Position numbers and translations under genes: made by a program. 5,928 nucleotides of DNA from an uncultured Peptococcaceae bacterium (lineage in GTDB: Bacteria > Bacillota > Desulfotomaculia > Desulfotomaculales > Desulfallaceae). Location of the stretch: NCBI GenBank assembly GCA_913064925.1, contig CAJYBN010000175.1, forward strand, positions 1 to 5,928. The letters run 5' to 3'. A model generated the notes under the pieces. It had not been told where the DNA came from. It did no database searches and saw nothing but the letters and a program-made list of their open reading frames with translations. Shown here piece by piece: positions 1-5,240 of this stretch. The first letter of the stretch is position 1. Every line of letters starts with the position of its first letter.

Positions 1-163
1 GCTCGGTGTACCGCATGATTGGCACACCTCGACTTAATCGGTCTAGATTAAGCTTCAAGGCTTTATTCCAGACAAAGCGTGCGTGCCCTGCCATAATCGT
101 GAAAGTTTTTTTGATTTCCGGTGTTGTTTTTAATTTAAAGCGATAACCGCGTCTGACAATCAA
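1..163 (-). CDS. tnpB: TnpB-family RNA-guided nuclease, N-terminal part (runs off left edge)
   Basis: Reading leftward from TTG 163, 54 codons are open to the window edge. The residues match the conserved N-terminus of IS200/IS605 OrfB (TnpB): RRGYRFKLKTTPE at residues 4-16, the AGHARFVWNKAL helix at 25-36, and a basic DRLSRGVPIMRY stretch at 41-52. In the family this segment belongs to the RNA/DNA-binding wedge domain; the RuvC catalytic residues and the guide-RNA scaffold at the 3' end lie outside the window. TTG was chosen because AGGA (171-174 on the plus strand) sits 7 bases upstream and no ATG or GTG start is available in frame. A good promoter stands upstream and no tnpA is seen on this side, so the element may be tnpB-only (IS1341-like) or have tnpA elsewhere. 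The family call is firm; whether the full gene is intact cannot be seen. Confidence 0.88.
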   Translation of the reverse strand, partial: MIVRRGYRFKLKTTPEIKKTFTIMAGHARFVWNKALKLNLDRLSRGVPIMRYTE

Positions 164-210
164 GATACAATCCTGCCTCTCAGGAGTTTGTATTGTTGCT
201 CACCAATTAC

Positions 211-239
211 ATTATATCAGGTGTGGAATACAGGGGCAA
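211..239 (-). promoter_or_regulatory. Promoter of tnpB
   Basis: On the minus strand there is a perfect -10 TATAAT (plus positions 211-216), a 17-base spacer, and a -35 TTGCCC (234-239) that matches 4 of 6 positions of TTGACA. It points at the tnpB start about 48 bases downstream. The spacing and perfect -10 make it the clearest vegetative promoter in the window. Confidence 0.7.
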
Positions 240-249
240 CATACGTTCG
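236..249 (-). promoter_or_regulatory. LexA (SOS) box-like operator over the tnpB -35
   Basis: The minus strand reads CGAACGTATGTTGC. This matches the Gram-positive LexA operator consensus CGAACRNRYGTTYC at 13 of 14 positions; the one miss leaves the right half-site as GTTG instead of GTTC. The site overlaps the -35 hexamer (234-239), where a repressor would block polymerase. That placement is the main support, because a 14-base near-match could arise by chance. If real, tnpB would be derepressed by DNA damage. Confidence 0.45.
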
Positions 250-257
250 GTGAACAC

Positions 258-300
258 TGCGCTTTCATCCCACGCTTAAAAGCGTGGGCTTTCCCGCGCA
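258..300. repeat. Terminal palindrome of the IS200/IS605-type element
   Basis: CCCACGCTT (269-277) and AAGCGTGGG (280-288) form a perfect hairpin, and an outer TGCGC/GCGCA pair (258-262 with 296-300) encloses it. IS200/IS605 elements lack terminal inverted repeats and instead carry such subterminal hairpins, recognised as single strands by the Y1 transposase. It lies about 95 bases upstream of the tnpB start, so it should be the left end of that element. The exact tip and the target tetra- or pentanucleotide cannot be fixed from one end. Confidence 0.65.
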
Positions 301-402
301 GATTTTTGTTACGGATTACCCTGGGATTGGACGTATTGCTTGACATCCTTCAGTTTCACCTCAACTGCGGTAGTTCATGCCTTTATTCTACAGGAGGAAC
401 CA

Positions 403-1137
403 ATGCACAACAATAGTTCCCTGGAAAAACATGGCACGCCTTTCATCCCCGCCCTTCGCCCTCGCTTTGCGAGCAAGGAAGGCTCAGGACGGGGACTTCC
501 CGGCGGGAAAGTCAAAAATAACGACGGTTTTGCTGTTATATGGTTACTTGTGCTAATTCCTTTGTTCCTGATCACGGTATCAACGTCCATTGGCATCGTG
601 CAGGCCGTAACCGGTTCGGATATAGACCTCCAGCGGGCGGTGGAGCTGGCAGCAAAGGCGGCGGCCATGCAGGTGACAGAAGAAAGCCAGGCGGCAGGAG
701 AGCCGTTTATAAACGCAGCGGCGGCGCACCTGACATTTCGCAGCATACTGGCCGAGAACATCGGCTTGAATGCCGACATGACGCCCAAGCCGGGCTCCAT
801 GGCCGGTAAGGCGCCCGATTATGTGCTTGTGGTATATAACGGCTATGACACTTACGCGCCTGAAGCGCCGGCAGGACACAAGTTTTCTTTTATCGGCGGC
901 GTGCTTACCGAACAGCCGTTATCAGGTTCAGGGTTCCCGGCCACGTTTTTCGTGGACAGGCAGTCCATCGTTGCAGGTGCTGGCGAGCCGATAGAAGTTA
1001 CGTTAAACAGCCCGGGCGTTATTGCTGTGGCCAACTACGAAACAGTTGAAATTGTTGGCAATAAGACAGTGGAACCCGCGCGCTGGGCGGCCGCGCGGGT
1101 GTTATGTCCGGGCGGAGGGTGTAGGTGGGAAAACTAA
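403..1137 (+). CDS. TadE/TadG-like membrane-anchored pilus-assembly protein
   Basis: ATG 403 is preceded by a perfect AGGAGG (392-397) with a 5-base gap, so I prefer it to the in-frame TTG at 340; this gives 244 residues. After a 41-residue polar N-terminus, a single hydrophobic segment (about residues 42-66, starting GFAVIWLLVLIP) is followed by a helix rich in alanine (LQRAVELAAKAAAMQ, 76-90). This is the usual pattern of TadE/TadG-like proteins of Flp/Tad pilus and related envelope systems: one N-terminal membrane helix, then an extracytoplasmic domain. The remainder is a beta-rich region ending with two cysteines (LCPGGGC). There is no glutamate at +5 after the glycine, so it is not a classical type IV pilin. 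The N-terminus is longer than typical and holds a palindromic DNA segment (440-513). No promoter was recognised upstream. The family call rests on pattern rather than a diagnostic motif. Confidence 0.72.
   Translation: MHNNSSLEKHGTPFIPALRPRFASKEGSGRGLPGGKVKNNDGFAVIWLLVLIPLFLITVSTSIGIVQAVTGSDIDLQRAVELAAKAAAMQVTEESQAAGEPFINAAAAHLTFRSILAENIGLNADMTPKPGSMAGKAPDYVLVVYNGYDTYAPEAPAGHKFSFIGGVLTEQPLSGSGFPATFFVDRQSIVAGAGEPIEVTLNSPGVIAVANYETVEIVGNKTVEPARWAAARVLCPGGGCRWEN
440..513. repeat. Palindromic IS-end-like segment inside the TadG-like gene
   Basis: The segment starts with CTTTCATCCC, identical to 262-271 in the IS end, and finishes with GGGACTTCCCGGCG (492-505), close to GGGCTTTCCCGCG (286-298). 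Between them are TCCCCG/CGGGGA (446-451 with 490-495) and CTCGC-TTT-GCGAG (461-473). A second hairpin pairs GACTTCCC (494-501) with GGGAAAGTC (505-513). It is translated in frame as about 24 proline-, arginine- and glycine-rich residues ahead of the membrane helix, and looks like a palindromic insert tolerated in a non-critical linker. Confidence 0.5.
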
Positions 1138-1163
1138 ACCCCGCAGGCAAAATAAAAGGTTAA

Positions 1164-1418
1164 AACGGGGCAACCTGCACTACTGGTACTATATTTACAG
1201 TAATAATAAGCACAACCGGTAACGGACTAGATAGCAACATTTGCTATCGTGTCACCTGCGGTAGTCTTGACAATGGCTAGGTTTCCAATAACAGCATAAC
1301 TATAACCAGTTTATCTACGTCCGAGGCAAAAACAGCCACAATAGAAGTTAGCGATAACCCTTCAACACCGGACAGTGGTAATATAGCGCAAACTTCATAT
1401 ACATTCTTTAAGATTTAA
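1164..1418 (+). pseudogene. Decayed coding remnant with internal TAG, possibly an Ig-like secreted domain
   Basis: This 350-base gap between genes holds a frame that reads like protein: after a TAA at 1161-1163 it is open for 38 codons (including TVIISTTGNGLDSNICYRVTC), hits a single TAG at 1278-1280, and continues for 45 codons (VSNNSITITSLSTSEAKT, then TATIEVSDNPSTPDSG) to TAA 1416-1418. The alternating beta-strand pattern rich in Ser and Thr resembles the end of an Ig-like extracellular domain. The final TAA overlaps the foot of the terminator hairpin, as expected for a genuine 3' gene end. No start codon with a ribosome site is visible, so the 5' part is lost. The family is not recognised. 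Confidence 0.45.
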
Positions 1419-1456
1419 CCCCGGTTTTAACCAAAACCGGGGTTTTTCTTTTTTTT
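1417..1456 (+). terminator. Rho-independent terminator
   Basis: AACCCCGGTTTT (1417-1428) pairs perfectly with AAAACCGGGGTT (1433-1444) around the loop AACC, followed by a T-tract from 1443 to 1456 broken by a single C. It closes the TadG-like gene and the remnant behind it. The next gene begins only 28 bases later. Confidence 0.92.
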
Positions 1457-1484
1457 AAGAAACATTTTTGGGGAGGGATTATTA

Positions 1485-2249
1485 TTGCGCAGATTTTATT
1501 TACTTGGTTTTCTTACTTTGATAATTATCTTTGGGATAAGCATATACCTCATTAAGCCGGTTACAGTAAACAACCGGGAAATAAAATCAACGGTAAAACA
1601 ATTCATTGAGTACCTTTGCGCTAAAAACATTGAGCAGGCCAAAGAATTGTCTATAGGTAAAGTGCATAACGCACTTGTCCAACAAGAGAACGCCCCGGTT
1701 TTATCTGCGACTTTGCAGGATGTTGTCGTAAAAGTAATTGCCAGCGGCAACAACATAGCCCTGGTATCCGTCACAGCCGATATTCAGAAAACGGATGGAA
1801 CTTATGATGTTGCCTGGTATAACATCCTTCTATTAAAGAAAAAAAACGGCTGGAAAGTTACTGAAGTGCAGCCGGTTAGCTTTCTCTCCGGAGCAATTAG
1901 CGGCAGAACGGGGAAACTGGATACGCAACCAATCGACGAACTTAAAGTAATATTTACAGCTTATACTAATGCACTGGCCAAGAATAACTGGAATAAAGCC
2001 GGTGAGTATCTCGTCGGCCAGGCCAGAACAGCACACATTATGTCAAAGCAAATTCTCGAAAAAGGCCGCATAATCCAAAAAGTTAAAAACCTTGAAATGG
2101 AACCGATCTGGGCAAGTAAAACTGACGTCATAGCCCGGGCAAGTTACAATGTGGACGGTAGAAATGTAATCGTATTGATTCATTTCCATCGAACCGCCGG
2201 GGGGTGGAGGATAGCGGAGATTAATAACATCGGGGGCGGTGGTCAGTGA
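1485..2249 (+). CDS. Membrane-anchored protein with two tandem NTF2-like domains
   Basis: TTG 1485 has GGGAGGG at 1471-1477 as ribosome site, giving 254 residues. An N-terminal hydrophobic helix (about 4-23, after Arg2-Arg3) anchors it; there is no lipobox cysteine. Two similar domains follow, about 32-131 and 151-249. Each begins with a helix ending in a short-residence motif (EYLCAKNIEQAKEL; TNALAKNNWNKAGEYL) and ends with a strand carrying a Gly-Trp pair (NGWKVTEVQPV with W123; GGWRIAEINNI with W241). This is the fold pattern of NTF2-like/DUF4878-type domains, often extracytoplasmic and of unknown ligand. No catalytic residues can be named. Its stop (TGA 2247-2249) overlaps the GTG start of the next small gene, indicating translational coupling. 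There is little room for a promoter behind the upstream terminator. Confidence 0.75.
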   Translation: MRRFYLLGFLTLIIIFGISIYLIKPVTVNNREIKSTVKQFIEYLCAKNIEQAKELSIGKVHNALVQQENAPVLSATLQDVVVKVIASGNNIALVSVTADIQKTDGTYDVAWYNILLLKKKNGWKVTEVQPVSFLSGAISGRTGKLDTQPIDELKVIFTAYTNALAKNNWNKAGEYLVGQARTAHIMSKQILEKGRIIQKVKNLEMEPIWASKTDVIARASYNVDGRNVIVLIHFHRTAGGWRIAEINNIGGGGQ

Positions 2250-2261
2250 GGAAATTTGCAA
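2225..2261 (+). repeat. 37-bp direct repeat, copy 1 (gene junction and GTG start)
   Basis: Positions 2225-2261 are identical to 2503-2539. The unit covers the last codons of the NTF2-like gene, its TGA, the G-rich ribosome site (GGGGGCGGTGG) and the GTG start plus codons MRKFA of the next gene. A weaker match extends upstream (2201-2224 against 2477-2502, with a 2-base indel). The copies lie 278 bp apart. Confidence 0.95.
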
Positions 2262-2395
2262 GGTCGGCCAATGCTGTTTTCTATCGGCACAAGAAATTAC
2301 TGAAAAATAATAATGGAAAGGTCAATCTTGAACCGTTGGGGATATTTGTTTTTCTGCTTTTGATGTTGGATATAACGCTTGGTATTTTTAAGTAA
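2246..2395 (+). CDS. Small membrane protein, 49 residues, prepilin-like signature
   Basis: GTG 2246 overlaps the preceding stop (GTGA) and uses GGTGG/GGGGGCGG just upstream as ribosome site. The product has a basic N-terminus (MRKFARSANAVFYRHKKLLK) and one hydrophobic segment (about 31-48) at its C-terminal end. Gly24 followed by KVNLE places a glutamate at +5 directly before the hydrophobic stretch. This is the layout of type IV/Flp prepilins cut by prepilin peptidase, and the mature form would be about 25 residues. The proline after the glutamate is atypical. With a TadG-like gene upstream, a Flp-like minor subunit is reasonable, but it could equally be an ordinary small membrane protein or a remnant. 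The DNA here is visibly more AT-rich than the flanking genes. Confidence 0.5.
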   Translation: MRKFARSANAVFYRHKKLLKNNNGKVNLEPLGIFVFLLLMLDITLGIFK

Positions 2396-2502
2396 AGATT
2401 TTTTATGTAACAAAAATTACCAGCCTTAAAAAAGTTGAGATTAATGAATGAAAGAGCAAAAAAACTCTGATTGCAAGGGGTGGAAAATAGCGAAAAATAA
2501 GT

Positions 2503-2539
2503 TAACATCGGGGGCGGTGGTCAGTGAGGAAATTTGCAA
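2503..2539 (+). repeat. 37-bp direct repeat, copy 2, preceded by a broken NTF2-like tail
   Basis: This is identical to 2225-2261 and supplies the ribosome site, GTG 2524 and first five codons of the 728-residue gene. Just upstream, 2474-2500 encodes CKGWKIAKN, resembling the GGWRIAEINN end of the NTF2-like gene. A 2-base difference puts it out of frame with the IGGGGQ-stop tail, and a TAA (2498-2500) closes the original frame. It therefore looks like the degenerate 3' end of a duplicated or paralogous NTF2-like gene. Confidence 0.9.
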
Positions 2540-4710
2540 TTATAACGGCGTTAGTTTCACTATTTCTTATATTAGCCCCGGTAAGGAGCTATGCAGCTGG
2601 GACATGGGAATATTATATCAACTCAACAGATACCCCGACCACTATAGATAATAGTGTAACCACGGCCTATGTGGATACAATAAACAATGAAATCACGTTG
2701 AGTAAAAAAGCAGTGCCTAATGTTATCTCGTTCTGGCCCGACGGCGAGCTGGCTTACGCCGTCCTAAAGAACAGCGGCGTGGCAATTTACATGTTCGACG
2801 GGTCGCAGATGGTGGAGAATACTACTCTGTCTATAAACACAGGGGAAAACCCGCTAGCTCTGGCAACTTTGGATACCCTGCCGGACTTTACGGTAGCCAC
2901 GTCCACGGAGTTGCAGAGCTACGTATTCAACGGGTCCGGTATGGTAAGGAACCCGGCCTTGGAAACGGCCGGGCTGGCTAATGCCCTTTCGCTCGGCACC
3001 CGGGAAAATGATATTGCCGGCCTGGTGAACGGCCAGTACAAACATTACAGCTTCACCGGCAGCGGGCTGGCCGAGAACACCATACTTGAGCCGGGCGTGC
3101 CGCTTACAAATCTGTTACAAATCGCATTGGTGCCGGATAATTACGATGTGGCCGTGCTCGAAAAGGATAAGGTAAGGTACTTTAACTTTTCCGGCAGCGA
3201 TCTGATCGAGAACCCGGCCCTTTCAGTCACCGGGCTTGTAAATCCGAAAGCATTCTGCGTAAAGGAAACCGGCGAAATTTCCGTAGTGGAAGGCACGGAG
3301 GTAAAACATTATCAGTTTGACGGGTCGTCCATGACTTATAACTCAGTCCTGTCGATATCGGGTCTTACAAACCCAACGGCAGTTGCTTTCAGGCCCGGTA
3401 CCTGGGACAGAGTTGTGGTTGACGGCAACCAGCTAAAATACTACGCCTTTGACGGTAGCAACATGGTGGAAGTGCCGCAGTTATCCGTAACGGTAAACGA
3501 TATAGTCAAGGGCAATACTTACAATCTGCAGGACGTGGCACAATCGCAATCCTATAACCCGGGACTGACCGACCGCGTCCGCGTGAGGGCGCGCCACGAC
3601 CTTCCGGCCAATACAACTGTAACCTGGTTTGTAACGGCCGACGGCACAAATTGGACAGAGAGCTGGCGCGTCAGAAACGACGGCGTAAACACTTATTGCG
3701 AAGTTTATGACAGCGGGGCTTGGGTGCAGGTTAGTGATGCCAGCGCGGCACTGCCGGAAAATAACACACAGGAACTATGGGTTCAGGTCAACCCGGGGAA
3801 CAACGTCAAGTGGCGGGCCGTATTGGAAACAACGGACAATACTGTAACCCCAAAAATAATCGGCGGAGCACAGGTTGCGGTCGTATTGGAATCCGACCAT
3901 ACGCCCAATGCTCCCGTAATTAATCCACCGCCCGCGGGGTGTTACGCCACATCAACGCCGACGTTTACCTGGATGTTCAGCGATAATGACCTCGGCGACA
4001 CACAGTCAGCATACCAGGTACAGGTTAGGCGCAAAAGTGACGGTGCGCTTATTTATGATTCCGGCAAAGTTATGAGTTCTAACAACTCTTTTACGCTACC
4101 CGGTTCAACGCGGCCCGATCAACCTAGCGCATTATGGAGCTCGGGAGAATATCAGTATACATTTCAGGTACGCACCTGGGACAGTTACGATCAGGTCGGG
4201 AATTGGTCTGCTCCGGTAGACTTTTGCGTCATCGCCCTGGAAAGGTTGCGTGTATCCGAAATAGTTAGTCCGCCACCAGGTCAGGTAGCACCCGACCCTG
4301 CAGATCCATCGACGCACATTATGATATTTAATAATATGCCAGTAGATCAATTACCGAAAGTTAAAGCCGGAGCCAAGGTGCAAATTTTGGTAGATAGCAT
4401 AGGCCCGGTTGACAGCTTAACTTCAAAATTTCCTTACCTGACATATGAGGCAACTGTGGCAGACGGAACCCCGTCAAATATAAACCCTTTGGGTTCTGAA
4501 GTTAACCGCTGGCTTATAGAATTCTGGACAAGCGCAGACAAAAAAGAGGTGCCCGATGGGACTATTGTTCAGTGCAATTTAAGTGGAACAACTGCGTTCG
4601 GGACAGCACGTTTAAAAACAACTGCGCCCTACGAGGTAAACTTGGTAAAAATAGAAGGCAGCGTTTATGAGGATTGGATGGTTGTAATCCAGGGGAGGAA
4701 CAGACCGTGA
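2524..4710 (+). CDS. Secreted multidomain protein: six-repeat propeller-like region, beta-sandwich, FN3-like domain
   Basis: GTG 2524 lies within repeat copy 2, with GGTGG upstream; 728 residues. A signal peptide spans about 1-25 (hydrophobic 5-20, cleavage near SYA-A/AAG). Six repeats follow, each marked by an aromatic-x-F-x-G-S-x-M/L-x-x-N/V motif: YMFDGSQM at 89, YVFNGSGM at 133, YSFTGSGL at 175, FNFSGSDL at 220, YQFDGSSM at 263, YAFDGSNM at 307. The spacing of 42-45 residues fits beta-propeller blades. About 330-457 looks like a beta-sandwich (ending KWRAVLETTDNTVTPKI). About 458-571 resembles a fibronectin-III/Ig domain (APVINPPP, YTFQVRTWDSYDQVGNWS). About 572-728 is unrecognised. There is no LPXTG motif, C-terminal helix or enzyme motif, so it is probably exported or surface-associated with a binding or structural role. 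A terminator follows, making it the last gene of its unit. Confidence 0.85.
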   Translation: MRKFAIITALVSLFLILAPVRSYAAGTWEYYINSTDTPTTIDNSVTTAYVDTINNEITLSKKAVPNVISFWPDGELAYAVLKNSGVAIYMFDGSQMVENTTLSINTGENPLALATLDTLPDFTVATSTELQSYVFNGSGMVRNPALETAGLANALSLGTRENDIAGLVNGQYKHYSFTGSGLAENTILEPGVPLTNLLQIALVPDNYDVAVLEKDKVRYFNFSGSDLIENPALSVTGLVNPKAFCVKETGEISVVEGTEVKHYQFDGSSMTYNSVLSISGLTNPTAVAFRPGTWDRVVVDGNQLKYYAFDGSNMVEVPQLSVTVNDIVKGNTYNLQDVAQSQSYNPGLTDRVRVRARHDLPANTTVTWFVTADGTNWTESWRVRNDGVNTYCEVYDSGAWVQVSDASAALPENNTQELWVQVNPGNNVKWRAVLETTDNTVTPKIIGGAQVAVVLESDHTPNAPVINPPPAGCYATSTPTFTWMFSDNDLGDTQSAYQVQVRRKSDGALIYDSGKVMSSNNSFTLPGSTRPDQPSALWSSGEYQYTFQVRTWDSYDQVGNWSAPVDFCVIALERLRVSEIVSPPPGQVAPDPADPSTHIMIFNNMPVDQLPKVKAGAKVQILVDSIGPVDSLTSKFPYLTYEATVADGTPSNINPLGSEVNRWLIEFWTSADKKEVPDGTIVQCNLSGTTAFGTARLKTTAPYEVNLVKIEGSVYEDWMVVIQGRNRP

Positions 4711-4795
4711 TGTCAATCGGTCAAAGCTATCGTGGCCGTTTTTGTAAGTACAGGTCGGTGTCCGTGCCGGCAAAGTTAATATATCCCGACAGCGG

Positions 4796-4846
4796 AAAGT
4801 CCGCATCGGAAAGTTTGATAACTTACCGGTGCGGACTTTTGTTTTT
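4796..4846 (+). terminator. Rho-independent terminator, 19-pair hairpin
   Basis: AAAGTCCGCATCGG (4796-4809) pairs with CCGGTGCGGACTTT (4826-4839), including one T-G pair. After an A-A mismatch, AAGTT/AACTT (4811-4815 with 4820-4824) closes on a TGAT loop. The tail TTTTGTTTTTT runs to 4846. It ends the 1485-4710 unit 86 bases after the last stop. GCGGA-AAG-TCCGC (4792-4804) could form a small competing hairpin, but the terminator is much stronger. Confidence 0.9.
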
Positions 4847-4932
4847 TGAGGCCGGAATATTGCCGGGAAAGGAGGACTGAAGCAGGCAGCGACTCAAAAT
4901 AATTTTCAACAAAATCAAAGAGAGAAATTTCA

Positions 4933-5129
4933 ATGCTTAAAACTGTAGTGGAGTGGTTGAAAGACGAGCACAGTTCCGTTTTGTCGGAAAGTCCCTGGTA
5001 ACGGGCATAGGTATCCTGGGAGACATTGCCCTGGGAGCTCTGGCACTGCCGAAGGTTAAAGACTACGCGGAAACTGTTTACTACTCTTTCGAAGGTGCGA
5101 CCACTTCGGACGGTTTTGTTGAGGAGTAA
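4933..5129 (+). pseudogene. Small hypothetical gene split by an apparent one-base frameshift
   Basis: From ATG 4933 the frame reads MLKTVVEWLKDEHS, then drifts and stops at TAA 4999-5001 (22 residues). From CGT 4977 a different frame reads RFVGKSLVTGIGILGD, then IALGALALPKVKDYAE and TVYYSFEGATTSDGFVEE, ending at TAA 5127-5129. Adding one base near 4976 would join them into a coherent product of about 65 residues with a weakly hydrophobic middle. I therefore read it as one gene with a lost base (mutation or sequencing error). Alternatively the second frame starts on its own at GTG 4953 (58 residues) without a clear ribosome site. The ribosome site before ATG 4933 (AAAGAGAG) is weak; a perfect GGAGG at 4870-4874 has no good start behind it. 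I do not recognise the family. Confidence 0.5.
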
Positions 5130-5145
5130 GCATCTATTAATTAAA

Positions 5146-5168
5146 AAGGGATCGGATAAAGATCCCTT
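5146..5168. terminator. Hairpin after the small gene, terminator-like
   Basis: AAGGGATC (5146-5153) pairs perfectly with GATCCCTT (5161-5168) around a 7-base loop, 17 bases after the small gene's stop. On the plus strand the tail is only moderately T-rich. On the minus strand it is followed by a run of five T, so it may work better in that direction, although no minus-strand gene is seen. Confidence 0.4.
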
Positions 5169-5186
5169 GACTTAATCTTATTAAAG

Positions 5187-5240
5187 AAAGGGGGTAGGCC
5201 CGGAAATTCCGCGGCCCGAGTTTCCGGGCCAGGATGTGTG
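5187..5240 (+). promoter_or_regulatory. Shine-Dalgarno, 10-bp hairpin, GTG start: structured translation start
   Basis: AAAGGGGG (5187-5194) is the best ribosome site nearby but lies 43 bases before GTG 5238. Between them, GGCCCGGAAA (5197-5206) pairs perfectly with TTTCCGGGCC (5221-5230) over a 14-base loop. With the hairpin folded, the effective gap from the G-run to GTG is about 9 bases (TA plus AGGATGT), which is near optimal. A weak AGGA (5231-5234) directly before GTG is the alternative site. Confidence 0.5.

Noticed and set aside
340..345. TTGACA as a -35 element for the TadG-like gene
   Set aside because: No acceptable -10 at 16-18 bases downstream.
340..402. TTG 340 as the start of the TadG-like gene
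   Set aside because: ATG 403 has a perfect AGGAGG at 5 bases; the 21 extra residues have no ribosome site and do not look conserved in type.
375..879. Antisense open frames across the TadG-like gene
   Set aside because: Shadows of a GC-biased coding strand; the plus frame has the ribosome site and the membrane helix.
1267..1306. TTGACA followed by TATAAC as a promoter for the NTF2-like gene
   Set aside because: The spacing is 28 bases, far from 17, and a terminator lies between it and the gene.
2448..2651. 67-codon open frame overlapping the start of the 728-residue gene
   Set aside because: It uses a broken NTF2-like tail and then an out-of-frame reading of the signal peptide region; no ribosome site.
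4711..4846. Riboswitch or attenuator leader before the small gene
   Set aside because: No conserved core of c-di-GMP, cobalamin, THF or other classes I know; a plain end-of-unit terminator explains it.
4707..4880. 56-58 codon frame overlapping the stop of the large gene (GTG 4707/ATG 4710), with AGGGGAGGA upstream
   Set aside because: Despite the ribosome site, it runs straight through the 19-pair terminator hairpin, and the product has no protein-like pattern.
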